Notes: generated by a model not told the origin, from the sequence alone. Shown: positions 25,601-36,771, numbered from the stretch's first letter. The stretch: 64,000 bases of DNA from Amoebophrya sp. A120 (GCA_905178155.1 CAJINV010000011.1:767982-831981), one strand, 5' to 3'. Numbers and translations: made by a program.

Positions 25601-28600
25601 CTTCATCTTCCCCTATGGATAGTAGGACACCGACAGCGCCGCGAGAAGATGAACAGCAAGAAGCCGAAGCGCTGCTGCAGCTACAGGAAAAAAAAATCCT
25701 CGCCACAACCGAGGCAGCAAACGCCGCAGCACCCGCGCCGGCACAACCTTTGGGGGTGACCCCCGCGCCGAAGGTTGTCGAGAGAATCCGCTCCCCGCCC
25801 GTCGTGGGGGAGGCACAAAGAACCGTAACCACCACCTGCCCGCCGGGCCCGCTGACCGTCACTGCGGGCACAGGCCTCGCGCGCGACGAGCAAGTGATCA
25901 ATTTTCGGTACGGTCAAACCGCGAGTTGGGAGGAACCGGACGAGCGAAAGTTGACCTACGGACTGAGCGTTTCCCGCATGAACTTCAACCTGCCTAGCGA
26001 AATGTGGAATCTGGAGCGTCCAATGAACGACTGGCGGTTGACGCCCGCTGGACAACTGGAAACGCGCAAACAGTACAACCAGGTTTGCGGGTATGGAGGA
26101 AAAAACTGCTGCTTCACTGTAACAAGCTGCTTGTGATGCATACTAGGAGTAGAATCATGGGACGACACAGTCACAGACGCATTGGTCTTGCTACACATGC
26201 GAGACACCGGGTGGTTTTGAAACGTGTTTTCCCTTACTAGGAACAACGCATAGCAAGTTTTCTTTCTGATGCGTAACGAACTTGCAAAACTTGCTCTTGC
26301 AAAATCCTATAACATAGATACACCAGTGAAACACTTTTTTCTCCCGATAGCGGTAGCGCGCCTCCGGACTTTCATACGAAGGAAACGGAGGACCTAGTTG
26401 GCGACGCGTACGAGCTATCAAATGCAAATATGTCTGGGTCTGGAAGGTGGCAACTTGTGATGCTAACTCTGGAGTCTAAAAAAGTCTGTATTGCATGACC
26501 AGCAACGGGAGTCTAGTTCCTGCTACGCGGGGAGGGCATTTGTCATGCGGAGCAGGCATCAAGAAGCCCTCGAAAAATCTGTGATGCTAGGTCGTGCATT
26601 ACAGACATCCTGGGTCATACACAGTATGCATGACAAACCCGGCAACATTCCAGACCCAGACACATTTGCACTTGATACGAGCGGCGGCTGCGCGGGGAAA
26701 GCGGCAGGGACCCGCAGGACCGCTGTACGACGCAGCAGATCCTCCCGGACTCCGACCTGCCGGCCTGTCTGGTGTTGCGCCGATCCGCGCCGTGGCACCT
26801 GACCAGCCGGCAGATCTGGGCGAAGAAGCTGGGCCCGGCGGGGGTGACGGGACAAGACCTGTGGCTGGATTTGAAGCACCACACCGTCCTCGACGAGCTG
26901 TTCGGGTTCACAGAGGAGCTGAAGAAGACGAAGACGCCGGAGCGCGTCGCCGTGCTGATCGTGAACGCCGAGTTCGACGGGCAGACACTACCAAAACAGC
27001 GGCGCCCGCGAAGCGCGTTCCTGGACCCCGAAGAGACCGGGAACAACGGGGGCCTGTTCGCCTTTGGAAAACAGAACTACGTATCAAATGCAAAAATGTC
27101 TGGGTCTGGGAGATTGCGAGATTTGTCGTGCTAGTCTGGCATGACTCTGAACTCTGTGTTGCATGCCCGCGAAGAGCCCCTCCTCCTTGTCATGCAAAAA
27201 CGCAGGAGTTTCTCATGCGGAATAGCAACCTAGACCCATGAAAAAACCTGTCATGCTTGGCAGCGCATTATAGTGGGTTCACTCTTCCCTTTCTTGCGTT
27301 ACAAGTTTCCAGACCCAGACATATTTGCAATGCATACTACGGCGAGGTGTGGACCACGGGGTCGGGGGAGTTTCCGCAGTATGACCTGCTCAAATCGGTT
27401 ACCATCTCAAACGTTCCAATAGAATCTGGATTTTGTCTTGCATGAACAGCATGAGGGACCACGTGTGTAGAGGTGCGCCTTTCGCAATACAAATTTCGCC
27501 GGATTCTATATAAATCAATGCTGGGGCTTTGGGTGCCGAAACTTGTCATGCGCAAGCCTATGGGACTACTGTAGATCATGCACTTGTTCCTGCATCACAG
27601 ATTTCCATATTCCATTGTAACGTTTGAGATTGTAACACCTGAGCAAGTTATACGCAGCCGACGGAGTTTCAGAACTCCGCCGCCTACAAGTCCCGCGTGT
27701 GCAAAACGCGGGGGTCCTGTGCCGTTTCCATCAAGATCACCCCCTGCATGTGGAGCCGCATTTTCGAGCCGCACGTGCGCCTCGTCGATACCGACGTGGA
27801 CGATGTGGAAGCCGATAAGCCGTCGGTCCGGCAAGAGCGCGGCGAAGCGCCGGACGACGCCGATCTCATCCCGGGTCCTCTGACCGAGTGCACCGTCGAG
27901 CAGGGTGCGCATTTTTTGCGCGACAGTCAGGACTTCAAGGTCTTTTATGTGCGGAGTCGGCGACCGGTTCAGGCGGTCGTTTCAGGTTTGTACGAGGTGT
28001 CGTTGGGCCCCCGGGAGTCGGCCTTTTGGGTAGCGCAGAGGCTGCACCCTGTCGGGATGATCGACCCGATCCCACCGGGGCCAGGGCCCGGCCCGGGCCC
28101 CAACCCGAAGCCGCCACCGAGTGTACGGAAAACCATCCACAGCTTCTTCTGCTGGATCGACTTGACCAAAAACCGCCTGCTCTCCTGGCGCAACGACCCC
28201 CGGACGCACCAGGCGTCCGAAGTGCGGGTGGCGCTGGAACGCGGCACGCCCCCGAGCTGGGGCGACAAGTGGAAGGAGATCGTACGGGAAAAAGAGAAGT
28301 ACGCCATCACCAACCTACCGTGTACGAGCGACGAGGACTGCACCAATCGGTGTCGACAAAACTGGGGCGTGCCCCCACTGTACTACGACGGCAGCGCCTT
28401 CGGCCAAGCGGCCTTCTGCTGGCACGAGAAGGGCGAACCTTTCACGCTGTACAGCAACGCCGCCTACCTGCAGAAGCGGAAGCGGGGAACGTTGACCGCG
28501 GGCCAGGTGGAACAGTCGAAGGTGCATTGTCGGGACGAGTACGATTGCCGGCGGCGCTGCGTCGGCTACAGCGGGTCCGTGGAGGCCCCGGATCCGGACC

Positions 28601-31600
28601 TCGAGGCGGCCAAGTTCTCGCAGCTGGAGGCGTTGCGAACCCGGCCGGCCACGGGGCGATTGCGGCACTGCGTTCGGGAGGGAGCGGATGAGGAGAGCGC
28701 CGGGGAAGCCGTGGCGGACACGAGTTGCTACTGCGTGACCTACTCAGTGACCGGGAACAAATTGCCGCTGTGCAGCGCGGGGCACCGCGCGTTCCGCGAC
28801 CACGGCTACTACTTTGACTCGGAGACCAAACACATCCTGGGTGCCGGCAGCGGTGACTGCCTGATTTTGGGGGAGAAACGCGCCGGCCGGGACGCCTGGC
28901 CGGTTTTGAGTGTGAACTTCCGCGACCGAGAGCGCCGTCCCGAACTCGGCAGCAGGACAAGCACCGAGGCTAGTGCACAAGGAAGCACTTCTTCTAGCGC
29001 GTCCTCCGGGTTTGTGGAGCTCGGAACTACAACAGCCGTCGAGCTCGGAACAGCATCCGCGTTTTTCCAGCAAGGACCACCCTTTAAAAGGGAGGGGCTT
29101 ACTACGCAAGAAAAAAACTGTGTAAGTGTAAATCTGTGATGCAGAAAATGCAAAACAGTAACACTTGTCATGCTGGAAGTGCGTCATAGACTACTATCTG
29201 ATAGTAGTCTATGACGCTTACTAGTATCATACGTGTTTCCACTTACTAGCTGCGCATGACAGGTTTTCCCTGTGATTTAAAACAAATTTGTGAAGATGCT
29301 GCTCTTCCTACAAAGTTACACGTACACAGTTTTTTTCCTGGATACTTACCGTCTGGGGCGTTGACCCCACGGCGGCGGAAAAACTACTGCTTCGAGTAGA
29401 TATACCCCCCGCCGAAACGCAGCAGAAGTTGAAGAGTGGGCATTTGGAGTGCTGGAATGTGTGCGAGGATGTAAGCAGTCGGGACAAACAGCGGGGGTTC
29501 TGCAGCAAGTGCAAAGTGATCAGCGGTCCAGACTTCGCCGACTACACCGGCGCGTGCTGCCGGTACAACAAAAACACCCCGCAAGGCGAGCCACACACCT
29601 GGGACCCGGACGACCCCCGCGAGTGCCGCATCCTTGGCGCGCTGAAAGGCAAGGGGCCAGAAAATTTCCTCTCGAAATTGTATTGGGACTGGATGGACGA
29701 TCCAGACCGCCTTGCAAATTTTATATTTAACGTCGGCACGGTCTACAACAATCTAAAGGGCTACCACAGTTGCGTCGCGGTTCCCAAGTGGGTGCAAGAC
29801 ACCTGCCTGCGCTATGGGACTGCTCTCAAACGTTACCTTCGCAACTGTATACATGATTTTGGATGCAAAATTACCATCAGAACCGACACGATCAAGCTGC
29901 TTTGCGTCGTGACAAATTCTCGATGGGCCGAACAAGGGCTGATAATCTGTGCCAAATCTGTTATGCAAGACGCGCAAGGTGGAATCAGGTCCCCCCTTTC
30001 ACTTTTGCCATTCTTGCATCACAGAGTCATTGGTAACAGTTGTCGAGAATGTAACAGCTGAGAACGCCATATGCGCCCGAGCGAATGTAGTGCGGAGGGT
30101 TTGTGCCCCGTGTGCAAAACGAACATTCTGGGTGATACTGCCCCGCAGTACGCAAACCTCAAAGGGGCATGCTGCAAAAAAGGCAACAATTACGCCAGTG
30201 GCCATATGTGCAACAACGTGGTACCGATTCCCGGTGGTGATGGTCGTGCAAAGTACCGGTTGGCGGACCTAAAGTTCAAAGACGAAAGTGCGGAGAGCAG
30301 GGAGTTCTATGTTGCCGAGTGTGTATCAACTGCAAATATGTCTTGGCCTGGAAGGATGCAAGGTTTGTCATGCTTGTCTGGCATGACAATGATATGACTG
30401 CAGAGTCTGTGATGCGTGTCCAAGAAGCGACCCTTTTTCTTGATATGCAAAAACGCAGTGTGTCTTTGTCATGCGAAAAGGGCAACACTATCACTAAGCC
30501 GCGCAAATATTTGTCATGCTTGGCTTTGCATGAGAGACCAGACGATGACGAGCAGTCATCATTCACAACCTAGCATTGCAAGTTTCCAGTCCAAGACATA
30601 TTTGCAATGCATAGTGTGTGCTGGTCGACCCCGCGCCAGTGCCCGCTCCGGTTAGTAGTACAGCACCGCCAGGTAGCACAACAGCAGCGCCGGTCAGTAG
30701 TACAACAACGCCTCTCCCGGTCCCGGGGGAAGGAGAACAAACGCTCACCTCCAGCACAGAAGCCGCTCCGGTTCCAGCCCCGCCGGACACGAGCACCTCT
30801 CCGCCTCGGGAGCCCGTGCCCCACCATAATCTGGGGACGGGGGGTAGCACCAAGTGTCACCGGTGGCGCCCGCGCCGCGTCGACGAGGAGGCGTCGGACT
30901 CGCGGTTCGGGGTCTGGGCTTTGTACGCTGAAGACCCGAAGGACGCGCCTGCAGCCGTATCATTTGTAAAACTGTCCGCACCCCATAGTTAAGTTGTAGG
31001 CAAGTCTGCAACACAAATCTCGATGTTTTGGGAGTTGCGCATGACAAATTTCCATCTGCAGTGTAGTGCTGGTTAGCAAGTGCAGCCGCATGAGAAACCC
31101 AGCTTCTCATCCTGTTTACAGCATTACGAAGTCCAAAACACGATTGGAAATGCCATTCATGGCGATCATGCGCATTACAAATCGATTCCTGTCATTGCGC
31201 ATTTGCATGACAACTCTGGGGTGGGAACGTTTTTACTCGCAATAAGCCGCAGCAGGAGGTTCTACTTCCGGGGCGGGGCACCACGGTGTGCAGGAGGCGG
31301 ACGTGTTCAATCGATACTGCTTGGTTCTCTCGGTTCCCGACGGCACCGGGCCGGACTCGGAGGCGCAGATGGAGCTCCAGGGCTGTACGACTGCGGACGC
31401 AATCAACAAGAAACGCATGAAGTGGGAGTGGGAAGTGCTGCAGGAGATCACGGGGACGCTCCGCGTCGTGGAGGAGGACTTCTGTGTGGTTCCTTCCGGT
31501 ATCCCTGGCGCGTCGAAAGGCCAGCTGGCTGCCTGCGACGCGGTGGATCACCGCGACAGTGCGATATCAAATGCAAAAATGTCTGGGTCTGGAATGTTGC

Positions 31601-34600
31601 CGGGTTAGTCATGCATATTTTGCCTGACCCAAGATGTCTGTAATGCACGACCTAGCATCACAGATTTTTAGAGGGCTTCCTGATGCCCACTCCGCATGAC
31701 AAATGCCCTCCCCTCGAGAGACTCCTCTTGCTGGTCATGCAATACAGATTTTTTTTAGAGTCCAAAGTCAGCATCACAAGTTCCAACCTTCCAGACCCAG
31801 ACATTTTTGCATTTGATATGCGAAGCGGCGCGTCGAGTGGCACTGGGGCGGGCCGCCGAGCTTCCTGCTGCCGGGGTGGCCGCCCCTCCGGGACAGCCGG
31901 GGGCAGACGATGCCCGATGTGCACGGGGTGCGCTCGCTCGTGGATGTCGTGGAGCACGACGGGAAGATTAAGCATCAGGCCGACGACCACAGCGCCTGGA
32001 CGATTCTAACGCACCACCGGCACATGGAAGTGGACCACCACTTTGAGGCAACGAACGTGAACCCGGATCGGGCGGTCGAGTGTCTCGCCGTGGACTTGAC
32101 CCAGCCGATGACAATCGACATCGGGGCGCCGGTGAAGAGCATTCCGGTGGCGGAGGTAATGGGGGAGCAGCGGCTGTGCCTCGAGTGGGTCCCGGTGCCC
32201 GTGCCCGGGCTGCGCAACACCTACTGGCTGCAGGTGCGCCAGCAGGTGCTGCACCGGGTGCGCGACAAGCGGTGGAAGCAGCCGGCGCGCCTTTGTCTGG
32301 ACCGTCTGCGCCGGACCGGCGTAGACATGGTGTTAGCGCTGTGCGAGCTGTACAGCTACACCCTGCCCCGGGGGTTGCGGGACAACCCCGAAATGCCGCT
32401 GATCCCCCTGCCGATGCGGGAACTCGGTCCAAGCAACGACACGGAAACGGCGGCGCAGGTCCTGCGCCACGAGTTGTTCGACCGGCGGGGGGACCTAGAA
32501 CTCTTCCTCAGCGGCAGATCAGGAACCGAGGACAGCAACTACTACGCTTGGTCTTCGCAGTGGTGGCGGTGGGAGGCGGTGCAAGCGCACTACGAACCGC
32601 TTCTGGAGGTGAAACTGACCACGCCGCCCCCGCCGACCACGTGGACCTTTTCGACGACCCTCAGCTGGCCCGTGCAGGTGTCCGCGCACCGCCGCACCGG
32701 GTGTCGTGATTACACCTGCAAGATCCACCACGGGCAACGGGATTTCCTGTACTTTCTTGACGTGCCGGACATCGCCTGCGTGAGCGAAACGTCCCACGAG
32801 CACTCCTGCGAGCGTCTCTGCTGCGGACTGGTCTACTGCATGACGACCAGGCGAAAGCCCTTTGAGTACGGCAACGCGGCCGATATGCAGTGCAAAAGTA
32901 TCGTAGTCGTACTAATTGCGTTTATGCATTACAAATTTAATGATCTGTAATGCTAAGCCAATTTGTCATGCAATTTATACTAGTGCGCTGCTTTTGCAAT
33001 GCATAGCCGACTACGACTTGCAAAAGGACGTGCACGTGTTCCGGGACGCGCAGCGGGCGGCGGCGGAGCTTTATCAAATGCAAATATGTCTGGGTCTGGA
33101 AGAGTGCAGGAGTTTGTCATGGACAATTTGCGTGACCCATGAGGTCTGTGATGCATGCCCTAGCATCAGAGATTCTGCGAGGGCTTTTTGATGCTCATAC
33201 CGCATGAGAAATGCCATCTCCGCGTAGCACAAACTGCGCCGTCTTTGTTGTTCATGCAATACAGATTTTATGTCGAGTCCAAGGGTAGCATCACAAGTTG
33301 CAACATTCTTCCAGTGCAGACATATTTGCATTTGATAAGCTGCAACAGCACGCCAAGGAGCTCGGGTACGTGCCTATTTTGCCCCCGCACGACCGGTTCG
33401 GGGGGGTTGAGCACTACCGCCCCACGGACGTAGACTGGGACGAAGACTACGTAGGCTACTACACGGTGGACAGCCACCACGTGGTCTCACCGAGAGTTCC
33501 GGGGATGGCGGTGCTGCCCGACTTTTCGGACGACGCCAGCTCGTCCAGCACGGTGTTGATCGACAAATCCGGCTTCACGATGGGAGGACTGGCCATGGAC
33601 GTGGCCGCGGGGTTCCTCGGGGCCAGCGCCGCCCCCGATCTGGCGGAGAGGAGAAGACTGACGGGGCGGAGTCCGGATTTCCAAAACTGCGTCACGAATG
33701 CGGATCTGGAATATCCAAGAAAAAAACTGTGTTATTGTAACTCTCTTTTGTTGACAGCATCACAAATTTGCTCTACATGACAGAGAAAACCTGTCACGCG
33801 TGGCTTGTAGGGGAAAACACACATGAAAAGCGGACTTTGTGGTTAACTGGCATGACAGGCGCAACTCTGTTGCATGTTCTGTATTACAGAGTTACGCTTA
33901 CACTTACACAGTTTTTTTTCTTGCATATGGGAACGGATGGGTGTAAAAGGTCCTCCTACTTCACGGTGGAGGTGTTCGAGAGCTGCGACAAAAGCGAGAT
34001 CGATTTTAACAACGAGACGATCCGGATGAACCTGATCGACGATAGTCATTTGCACTACTGGACAGACGACGTGTGGTATGACGAGAGTACACAACTCCCC
34101 CTCGTCCCCCTCATTTGTATTGCATCGGCAGTAATAGAAACACAAGCGCACATGGAGGCTACGCATGACAAGTTAATGCGCGTAGTGTAGTACTGTTTAG
34201 CTTTAGGCTTCCAGAATCTGTCATGCAAACGGTGCCACAAGGCGCAGCACTTGGATTTGGGATTTTGCATTCCAAATGAGGGGGAGGGGGAGTTGTGCAC
34301 TGTCATATGTGGGTCAAGTACGATCGGGGCCGGTACGTGGACGAAGAAGACATCCGCAAGAACGAGCCTTACGTGCACCAGTGGCAGTGCCAGAAGTACG
34401 TGGGCTTTTTGCACCCGCCTGCCGAGTGGGACGCCGCGGTCGCGACGGAGCGGGCGGCCTTCTTGCGGCTGCAAAACCACAAGACGACCTTGCCGACGGC
34501 GTGGAAGGGTTTGTTCGACAGCCGCGAGTCGGGAGAGAACGCCGAGTGGCGGCTGGTGACGCCGCGCACCAAGATATCATGGGTAAAAACGTCCCCACCA

Positions 34601-35371
34601 CGACCCCAGAGTCAAGTTGGGAACTTAGCAACACAAATCCAGAAGTTTTGGGAGCCACGCATGACAAGTTGCCGTCCGCAGTGTAGTGGATGTTAGCAAG
34701 GGCAACCGCATCACAAATCCATCTGCTTATCCTGTTTACAGCATTACAAATTCCAAAACGCGACTGGAAATGCCTCTCATGGAGATGCGCACTTTTACAA
34801 ATCTTCCTGTAATCGCAAATCTGCATGACAACTATGGGGTGCTGGGGACGTTTTTACATAGGATACAAGACCCCGATCCAGGTGCGGGAAACCGTTCCGG
34901 ACATGTGGAGCAGCAACGAACTCGTGCCCCTGCGGGACTGCTGCGCGCACTATCCGGAGTAAAAACGTCCCCACCTCCCGCCCATAGTCAAGATGGGAAA
35001 TCAGCCTCCCTGCTACACAAATCAGCCAGCTTTGGTTGTTGCGCGTGACAAGTTTGGCCTCGTAGTGTAGTAATCCGGTTCAGCTTGTTCAGCAGCGTCA
35101 CAGATCTAGCCCACCAAGCTGGTTGGAGCATTTTTGCAAAATCCAAAACACGACTAGAAAATACGTGTCATGGGGCTCCGCATGAGAAACAGTTGGAGCA
35201 TGCAGATCTGCATGACGGCTATGGAATGGCGACGTTTTCACATAGGATACGCACGTCGCGCAGTTCATGTCGGACGTCAATCACCGATTCGGCCTGGACA
35301 ACTTTGAGCAGCATGTGGTCGCCAGCAACTGTGTCGTATTCTCCCGCAACCTCTGGGTCGAGCAGGATTAG
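16663..35371 (+). CDS. Giant TSP1/PAN-like secreted or surface protein, 26 exons separated by 25 introners
   Basis: Exons: 16663-17224, 17525-20400, 20559-20696, 20860-20922, 21154-21685, 21977-22035, 23214-23799, 23982-24035, 24278-24512, 24726-24801, 25042-26091, 26355-26415, 26683-27081, 27342-27379, 27658-29102, 29350-29812, 30077-30323, 30619-30957, 31250-31564, 31824-32883, 33011-33071, 33343-33711, 33933-34076, 34313-34574, 34871-34950, 35255-35371. They sum to 11,631 bases: 3,876 codons plus TAG. The start may instead be the ATG at 16705. A hydrophobic anchor or signal lies near residues 38-70. One TSP1 module sits at about residues 212-270 (WQPWSECSVTCGPGG) and a second near 1084 (CSKSCGGGLRYF). 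Two PAN/apple-like Cys segments lie at about 655-770 and 964-1035 (CTAYTWVHDIDDTCRL). A Thr/Pro mucin-like linker follows. The remainder is Cys- and Trp-rich and unrecognised, with no C-terminal membrane segment. TSP1 and PAN modules are typical of alveolate adhesion proteins; a host-contact role is inference. Confidence 0.85.
17225..17519 (+). mobile_element. Introner element, family C, giant gene intron 1
   Basis: TIR TATCCTGATTAAAAACGTCC with the inverted copy ending CAGAATA. TSD CCTGT at 17220-17224 and 17520-17524. Removal joins WHL to FRDTYDG in frame, just before the first TSP1 module. Confidence 0.9.
20401..20553. mobile_element. Introner element, family B, giant gene intron 2
   Basis: TATGAAATGCAGAAGTATCG to TTTTGCACAGGATA. 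Flanks CGCCC and CGCTC match at 4 of 5, suggesting an older insertion. Removal keeps the Thr/Pro linker in frame. Confidence 0.8.
20697..20854. mobile_element. Introner element, family B, giant gene intron 3
   Basis: TATGAATTGCAAAAGCATCA to TTTTGCACAGGATA. Flanks CACCA and CTCCG share only 3 of 5 bases. Removing element plus 5 bases gives RPP-MGWASWSAYG in frame. Confidence 0.75.
20923..21148. mobile_element. Introner element, family D, giant gene intron 4
   Basis: TATCCAAGAAAAAAAGTGTG to CAGTTTTTTTCCTGGATA. Exact TSD AGGTG at 20918-20922 and 21149-21153. The preceding exon is only 63 bp. Confidence 0.9.
21686..21971 (-). mobile_element. Introner element, family C, reverse orientation, giant gene intron 5
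   Basis: TIRs TATCCTGAGTAAAAACGTCC and GGGGACGTTTTTACTTTGGATA. The interior aligns with the reverse complement of the C element at 30958. Flanks TTCTG and GTCTA are diverged; the join ...DAS-EKPKLL is in frame. Confidence 0.8.
22125..22985. repeat. GC-rich low-complexity insert nested in an introner
   Basis: The left part is purine-rich with repeated GAGAGGT/GAGGT words. The 15-bp arm at 22132-22146 (AGAGGTCTACAGAGG) has an exact inverted copy at 22423-22437. A CCCTCTCGCGC minisatellite follows, then a unique GC-rich tail. Flanking A-element sequence resumes on both sides. No coding evidence. Confidence 0.7.
22576..22676. repeat. 12/13-bp minisatellite
   Basis: About eight head-to-tail units alternating CCCTCTCGCGCCA and CCCTCTCGCGCA, the last ones degenerate, inside the nested insert. 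Confidence 0.9.
23800..23976. mobile_element. Introner element, family A (short), giant gene intron 7
   Basis: TATCAAATGCAAATATGTCT to TTTGCATTCCATA. TSD CGCCA at 23795-23799 and 23977-23981. At 177 bp it is an internally deleted form. Join ...CGA-KGHVRTW in frame. Confidence 0.9.
24036..24272. mobile_element. Introner element, family E, giant gene intron 8
   Basis: TATGAGAGTGCACAACG to GTTGTGCGCTCTCATA. TSD GAGCA at 24031-24035 and 24273-24277. Lies only 54 bp of exon after the previous element. Confidence 0.9.
24513..24720. mobile_element. Introner element, diverged family D-like, giant gene intron 9
   Basis: TATGCAAAGAGAAATGTG and CACACTTTTTTCGTGGGATA are imperfect inverted ends. Flanks GTGTA and GTGTT match at 4 of 5. 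Removal gives ERYVYDLSQVG in frame. Confidence 0.75.
24802..25036. mobile_element. Introner element, family E, giant gene intron 10
   Basis: TATGAGACGAGTGCACAAG to GTTGTGCACACTCATA. TSD ACTTT at 24797-24801 and 25037-25041. Frame kept (ETHF-ALWCIT). Confidence 0.9.
26092..26349. mobile_element. Introner element, subfamily D2, giant gene intron 11
   Basis: TATGGAGGAAAAAACTG with inner TTCACTGTAAC; right end CAGTGAAACACTTTTTTCTC closing CCCGATA. Flanks GCGGG and GCGGT. Frame kept (QVCG-SAPPDF). Confidence 0.8.
26416..26677 (+). mobile_element. Introner element, family A, giant gene intron 12
   Basis: Well-preserved copy used here as the forward reference. TATCAAATGCAAATATGTCT to TTTGCACTTGATA. 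TSD CGAGC at 26411-26415 and 26678-26682. Confidence 0.92.
27082..27336 (+). mobile_element. Introner element, family A, giant gene intron 13
   Basis: TATCAAATGCAAAAATGTCT to TTTGCAATGCATA. TSD CTACG at 27077-27081 and 27337-27341. Interior in the same orientation as 26416. Confidence 0.92.
27380..27652. mobile_element. Introner element, family F, giant gene intron 14
   Basis: TATGACCTGCTCAAATCGGT with an inverted end closing GAGCAAGTTATA. TSD CGCAG at 27375-27379 and 27653-27657. Preceded by an exon of 38 bp. Join EFPQ-PTEFQN in frame. Confidence 0.9.
29103..29344. mobile_element. Introner element, family D, giant gene intron 15
   Basis: TACGCAAGAAAAAAACTGTG to CAGTTTTTTTCCTGGATA. TSD CTTAC at 29098-29102 and 29345-29349. 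Carries a perfect 18-bp palindrome at 29181-29217. Confidence 0.9.
29813..30071. mobile_element. Introner element, family F variant, giant gene intron 16
   Basis: TATGGGACTGCTCTCAAACG; the right end carries AATGTAACAGCTGAGAACG and closes CCATA. TSD TGCGC at 29808-29812 and 30072-30076. Join TCLR-PSECSAEG in frame. Confidence 0.85.
30324..30613 (+). mobile_element. Introner element, family A, giant gene intron 17
   Basis: TATCAACTGCAAATATGTCT to ATATTTGCAATGCATA. TSD GTGTG at 30319-30323 and 30614-30618. Confidence 0.9.
30958..31244 (+). mobile_element. Introner element, family C, giant gene intron 18
   Basis: TATCATTTGTAAAACTGTCC with a right end GGGAACGTTTTTACTCGCAATA. TSD AGCCG at 30953-30957 and 31245-31249. 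Forward reference for family C. Confidence 0.9.
31565..31818 (-). mobile_element. Introner element, family A, reverse orientation, giant gene intron 19
   Basis: TATCAAATGCAAAAATGTCT to TTTTTGCATTTGATA. TSD TGCGA at 31560-31564 and 31819-31823. Its reverse complement aligns along the interior with the element at 26416. Confidence 0.92.
32884..33005. mobile_element. Introner element, family B, giant gene intron 20
   Basis: TATGCAGTGCAAAAGTATCG to CTTTTGCAATGCATA. TSD GCCGA at 32879-32883 and 33006-33010. At 122 bp it is the shortest in the window. Confidence 0.9.
33072..33337 (-). mobile_element. Introner element, family A, reverse orientation, giant gene intron 21
   Basis: TATCAAATGCAAATATGTCT to CATATTTGCATTTGATA. 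Flanks AGCTT and AGCTG. Interior runs the same way as 31565. Confidence 0.88.
33712..33927. mobile_element. Introner element, family D, giant gene intron 22
   Basis: TATCCAAGAAAAAAACTGTG to CAGTTTTTTTTCTTGCATA. Flanks TGGAA and TGGGA. Join ADLE-TDGCKRSS in frame. Confidence 0.85.
34077..34307. mobile_element. Introner element, family E, giant gene intron 23
   Basis: TATGACGAGAGTACACAACT to GTTGTGCACTGTCATA. TSD TGTGG at 34072-34076 and 34308-34312. Confidence 0.9.
34575..34865 (+). mobile_element. Introner element, family C, giant gene intron 24
   Basis: TATCATGGGTAAAAACGTCC to GGACGTTTTTACATAGGATA. TSD CAAGA at 34570-34574 and 34866-34870. Confidence 0.9.
34951..35249 (+). mobile_element. 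Introner element, family C, giant gene intron 25
   Basis: TATCCGGAGTAAAAACGTCC to GCGACGTTTTCACATAGGATA. TSD CGCAC at 34946-34950 and 35250-35254. Separated from the previous C element by an 80-bp exon. Confidence 0.9.
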
Positions 35372-35952
35372 GGCGCCAGTGCTGCTACAACAAAAATGCC
35401 GCGCTTTGAATATCCGATATCTGCACCTCCAGCAATGACGTTGTACACGTAATGAGTAAAAAAAATTGGAATTGGATACTAAAGATAATGCTGAGACTTA
35501 CACTTATTCTACATCTACTGTACAAGAACAAATGAAATAAATGTACCACTAAGCAACTACATCATGATGATGAATACTTCGCTTCTTTCAGAATGAGACC
35601 TTACGCATAGATCGGTGCACACGATCTTGAAATACTGTATTTATACGAAGAAATCGTTCGAAGGGTCGTGTCTAACAGAGGACATGATTGGCGCAATTCA
35701 ATGAAAGTGACAAAACCTCCGAAAGCCGAAACGGATATTTGCTATATAGTTTTGACGCTTATAATTTCGGCTTATGTCGAAGCAAACACTCCCTCGGTGG
35801 ATTGAAAGTCGAACAATTTGTATCGGAACAACGGGACGACGACGACAAGAAAATAAACGTCAGCGTCTAGCGGAGCGGAAATTTCATTCTAGTTCCTCCT
35901 GCACCAGAGTGCCAAGGAAGCTTGTGCTATACTTGTTGTTCTGTTCATCGAC

Positions 35953-36014
35953 GACTCGGAGGCACAAAGCCGAAGCAAGGAAGTGGATGACGTGTCTGCG
36001 CCGCAGTTGCATAT
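35953..36014. repeat. 62-bp direct repeat, copy 1
   Basis: Starts GACTCGGAGGCACAAAGCCG and ends GCAGTTGCATAT; identical by eye to 37022-37083. Confidence 0.9.
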
Positions 36015-36700
36015 GATCTTGTCCAACAAAAGTCGGAGCATTACTCAGGTAATGGGGGGGGAGGGGGGGGATGCATCCATGCTTTTTGGGCATTACTCAA
36101 ACCGGCGACAACTTGCGCCGAGCCGTCCGATCGCCGTCGCTCTCCTCCATCACCGGTCGCCGATCCGCCACCCCGTCTCCGCGTCCCTCCATCAATCGCC
36201 GATCGTCTCCGCGGCCACGCGCGGCCGCGGGCCCGCCCGCCAGCGAGCGCAGGCCTGCGGCCATGTGGCCGGGGGGCAGCCATGATTGGCAATATGTAAT
36301 GCTAATGCAGAAACCAACGAAGGACAACCTGTTGACGTGGCTCTTTCAATTTTCCTCCATCGGAGGAGCGTTGAGGTGGCCACTTCAACTACTTTGACTC
36401 TCTGTTATCCTAGTGGTCCTTCACTTCTGCGCTACATACAATTTTCCAAAGTGGGAGACTTGTGTTGCAGAAATGAGGGACAAGAGAAGCGCGAAGCTGT
36501 TGCAGTGGCCATTTCAACTGTCTTCCATCTGAGGAAAGTTGGCGTGGTTTCTCCTGCATTCCTGCATTACAAATGCAGAAACGAAGGACGAAGGAAGCGC
36601 GACCGTTTTGAGTTTCGAGGCGGGTTTTCTCGGCCCGATCGCTCGCGAAAGATTTTTTCGGCACGGCCCTGCCCCTCCTGCCCCCTCCCGATGAAGATTT

Positions 36701-36771
36701 TACTCAGGTCGTCGGACCTGAATAAAAGTTTTACTCAGGCCGCCGGACCTGAATAGAATCTGTATTCAGGT
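36701..36771. repeat. Tandem small hairpins
   Basis: Two units of TACTCAGG(T/C)CG(T/C)CGGACCTGAATA at 36701-36724 and 36732-36755, each with CAGGTC/GACCTG-type arms. A third half-unit, TATTCAGGTC, ends at 36771. Confidence 0.75.

Noticed and set aside
36055-36075. G-rich run as a telomere-like or regulatory repeat
   Set aside because: It is a short homopolymer with one interruption, with no telomeric unit.
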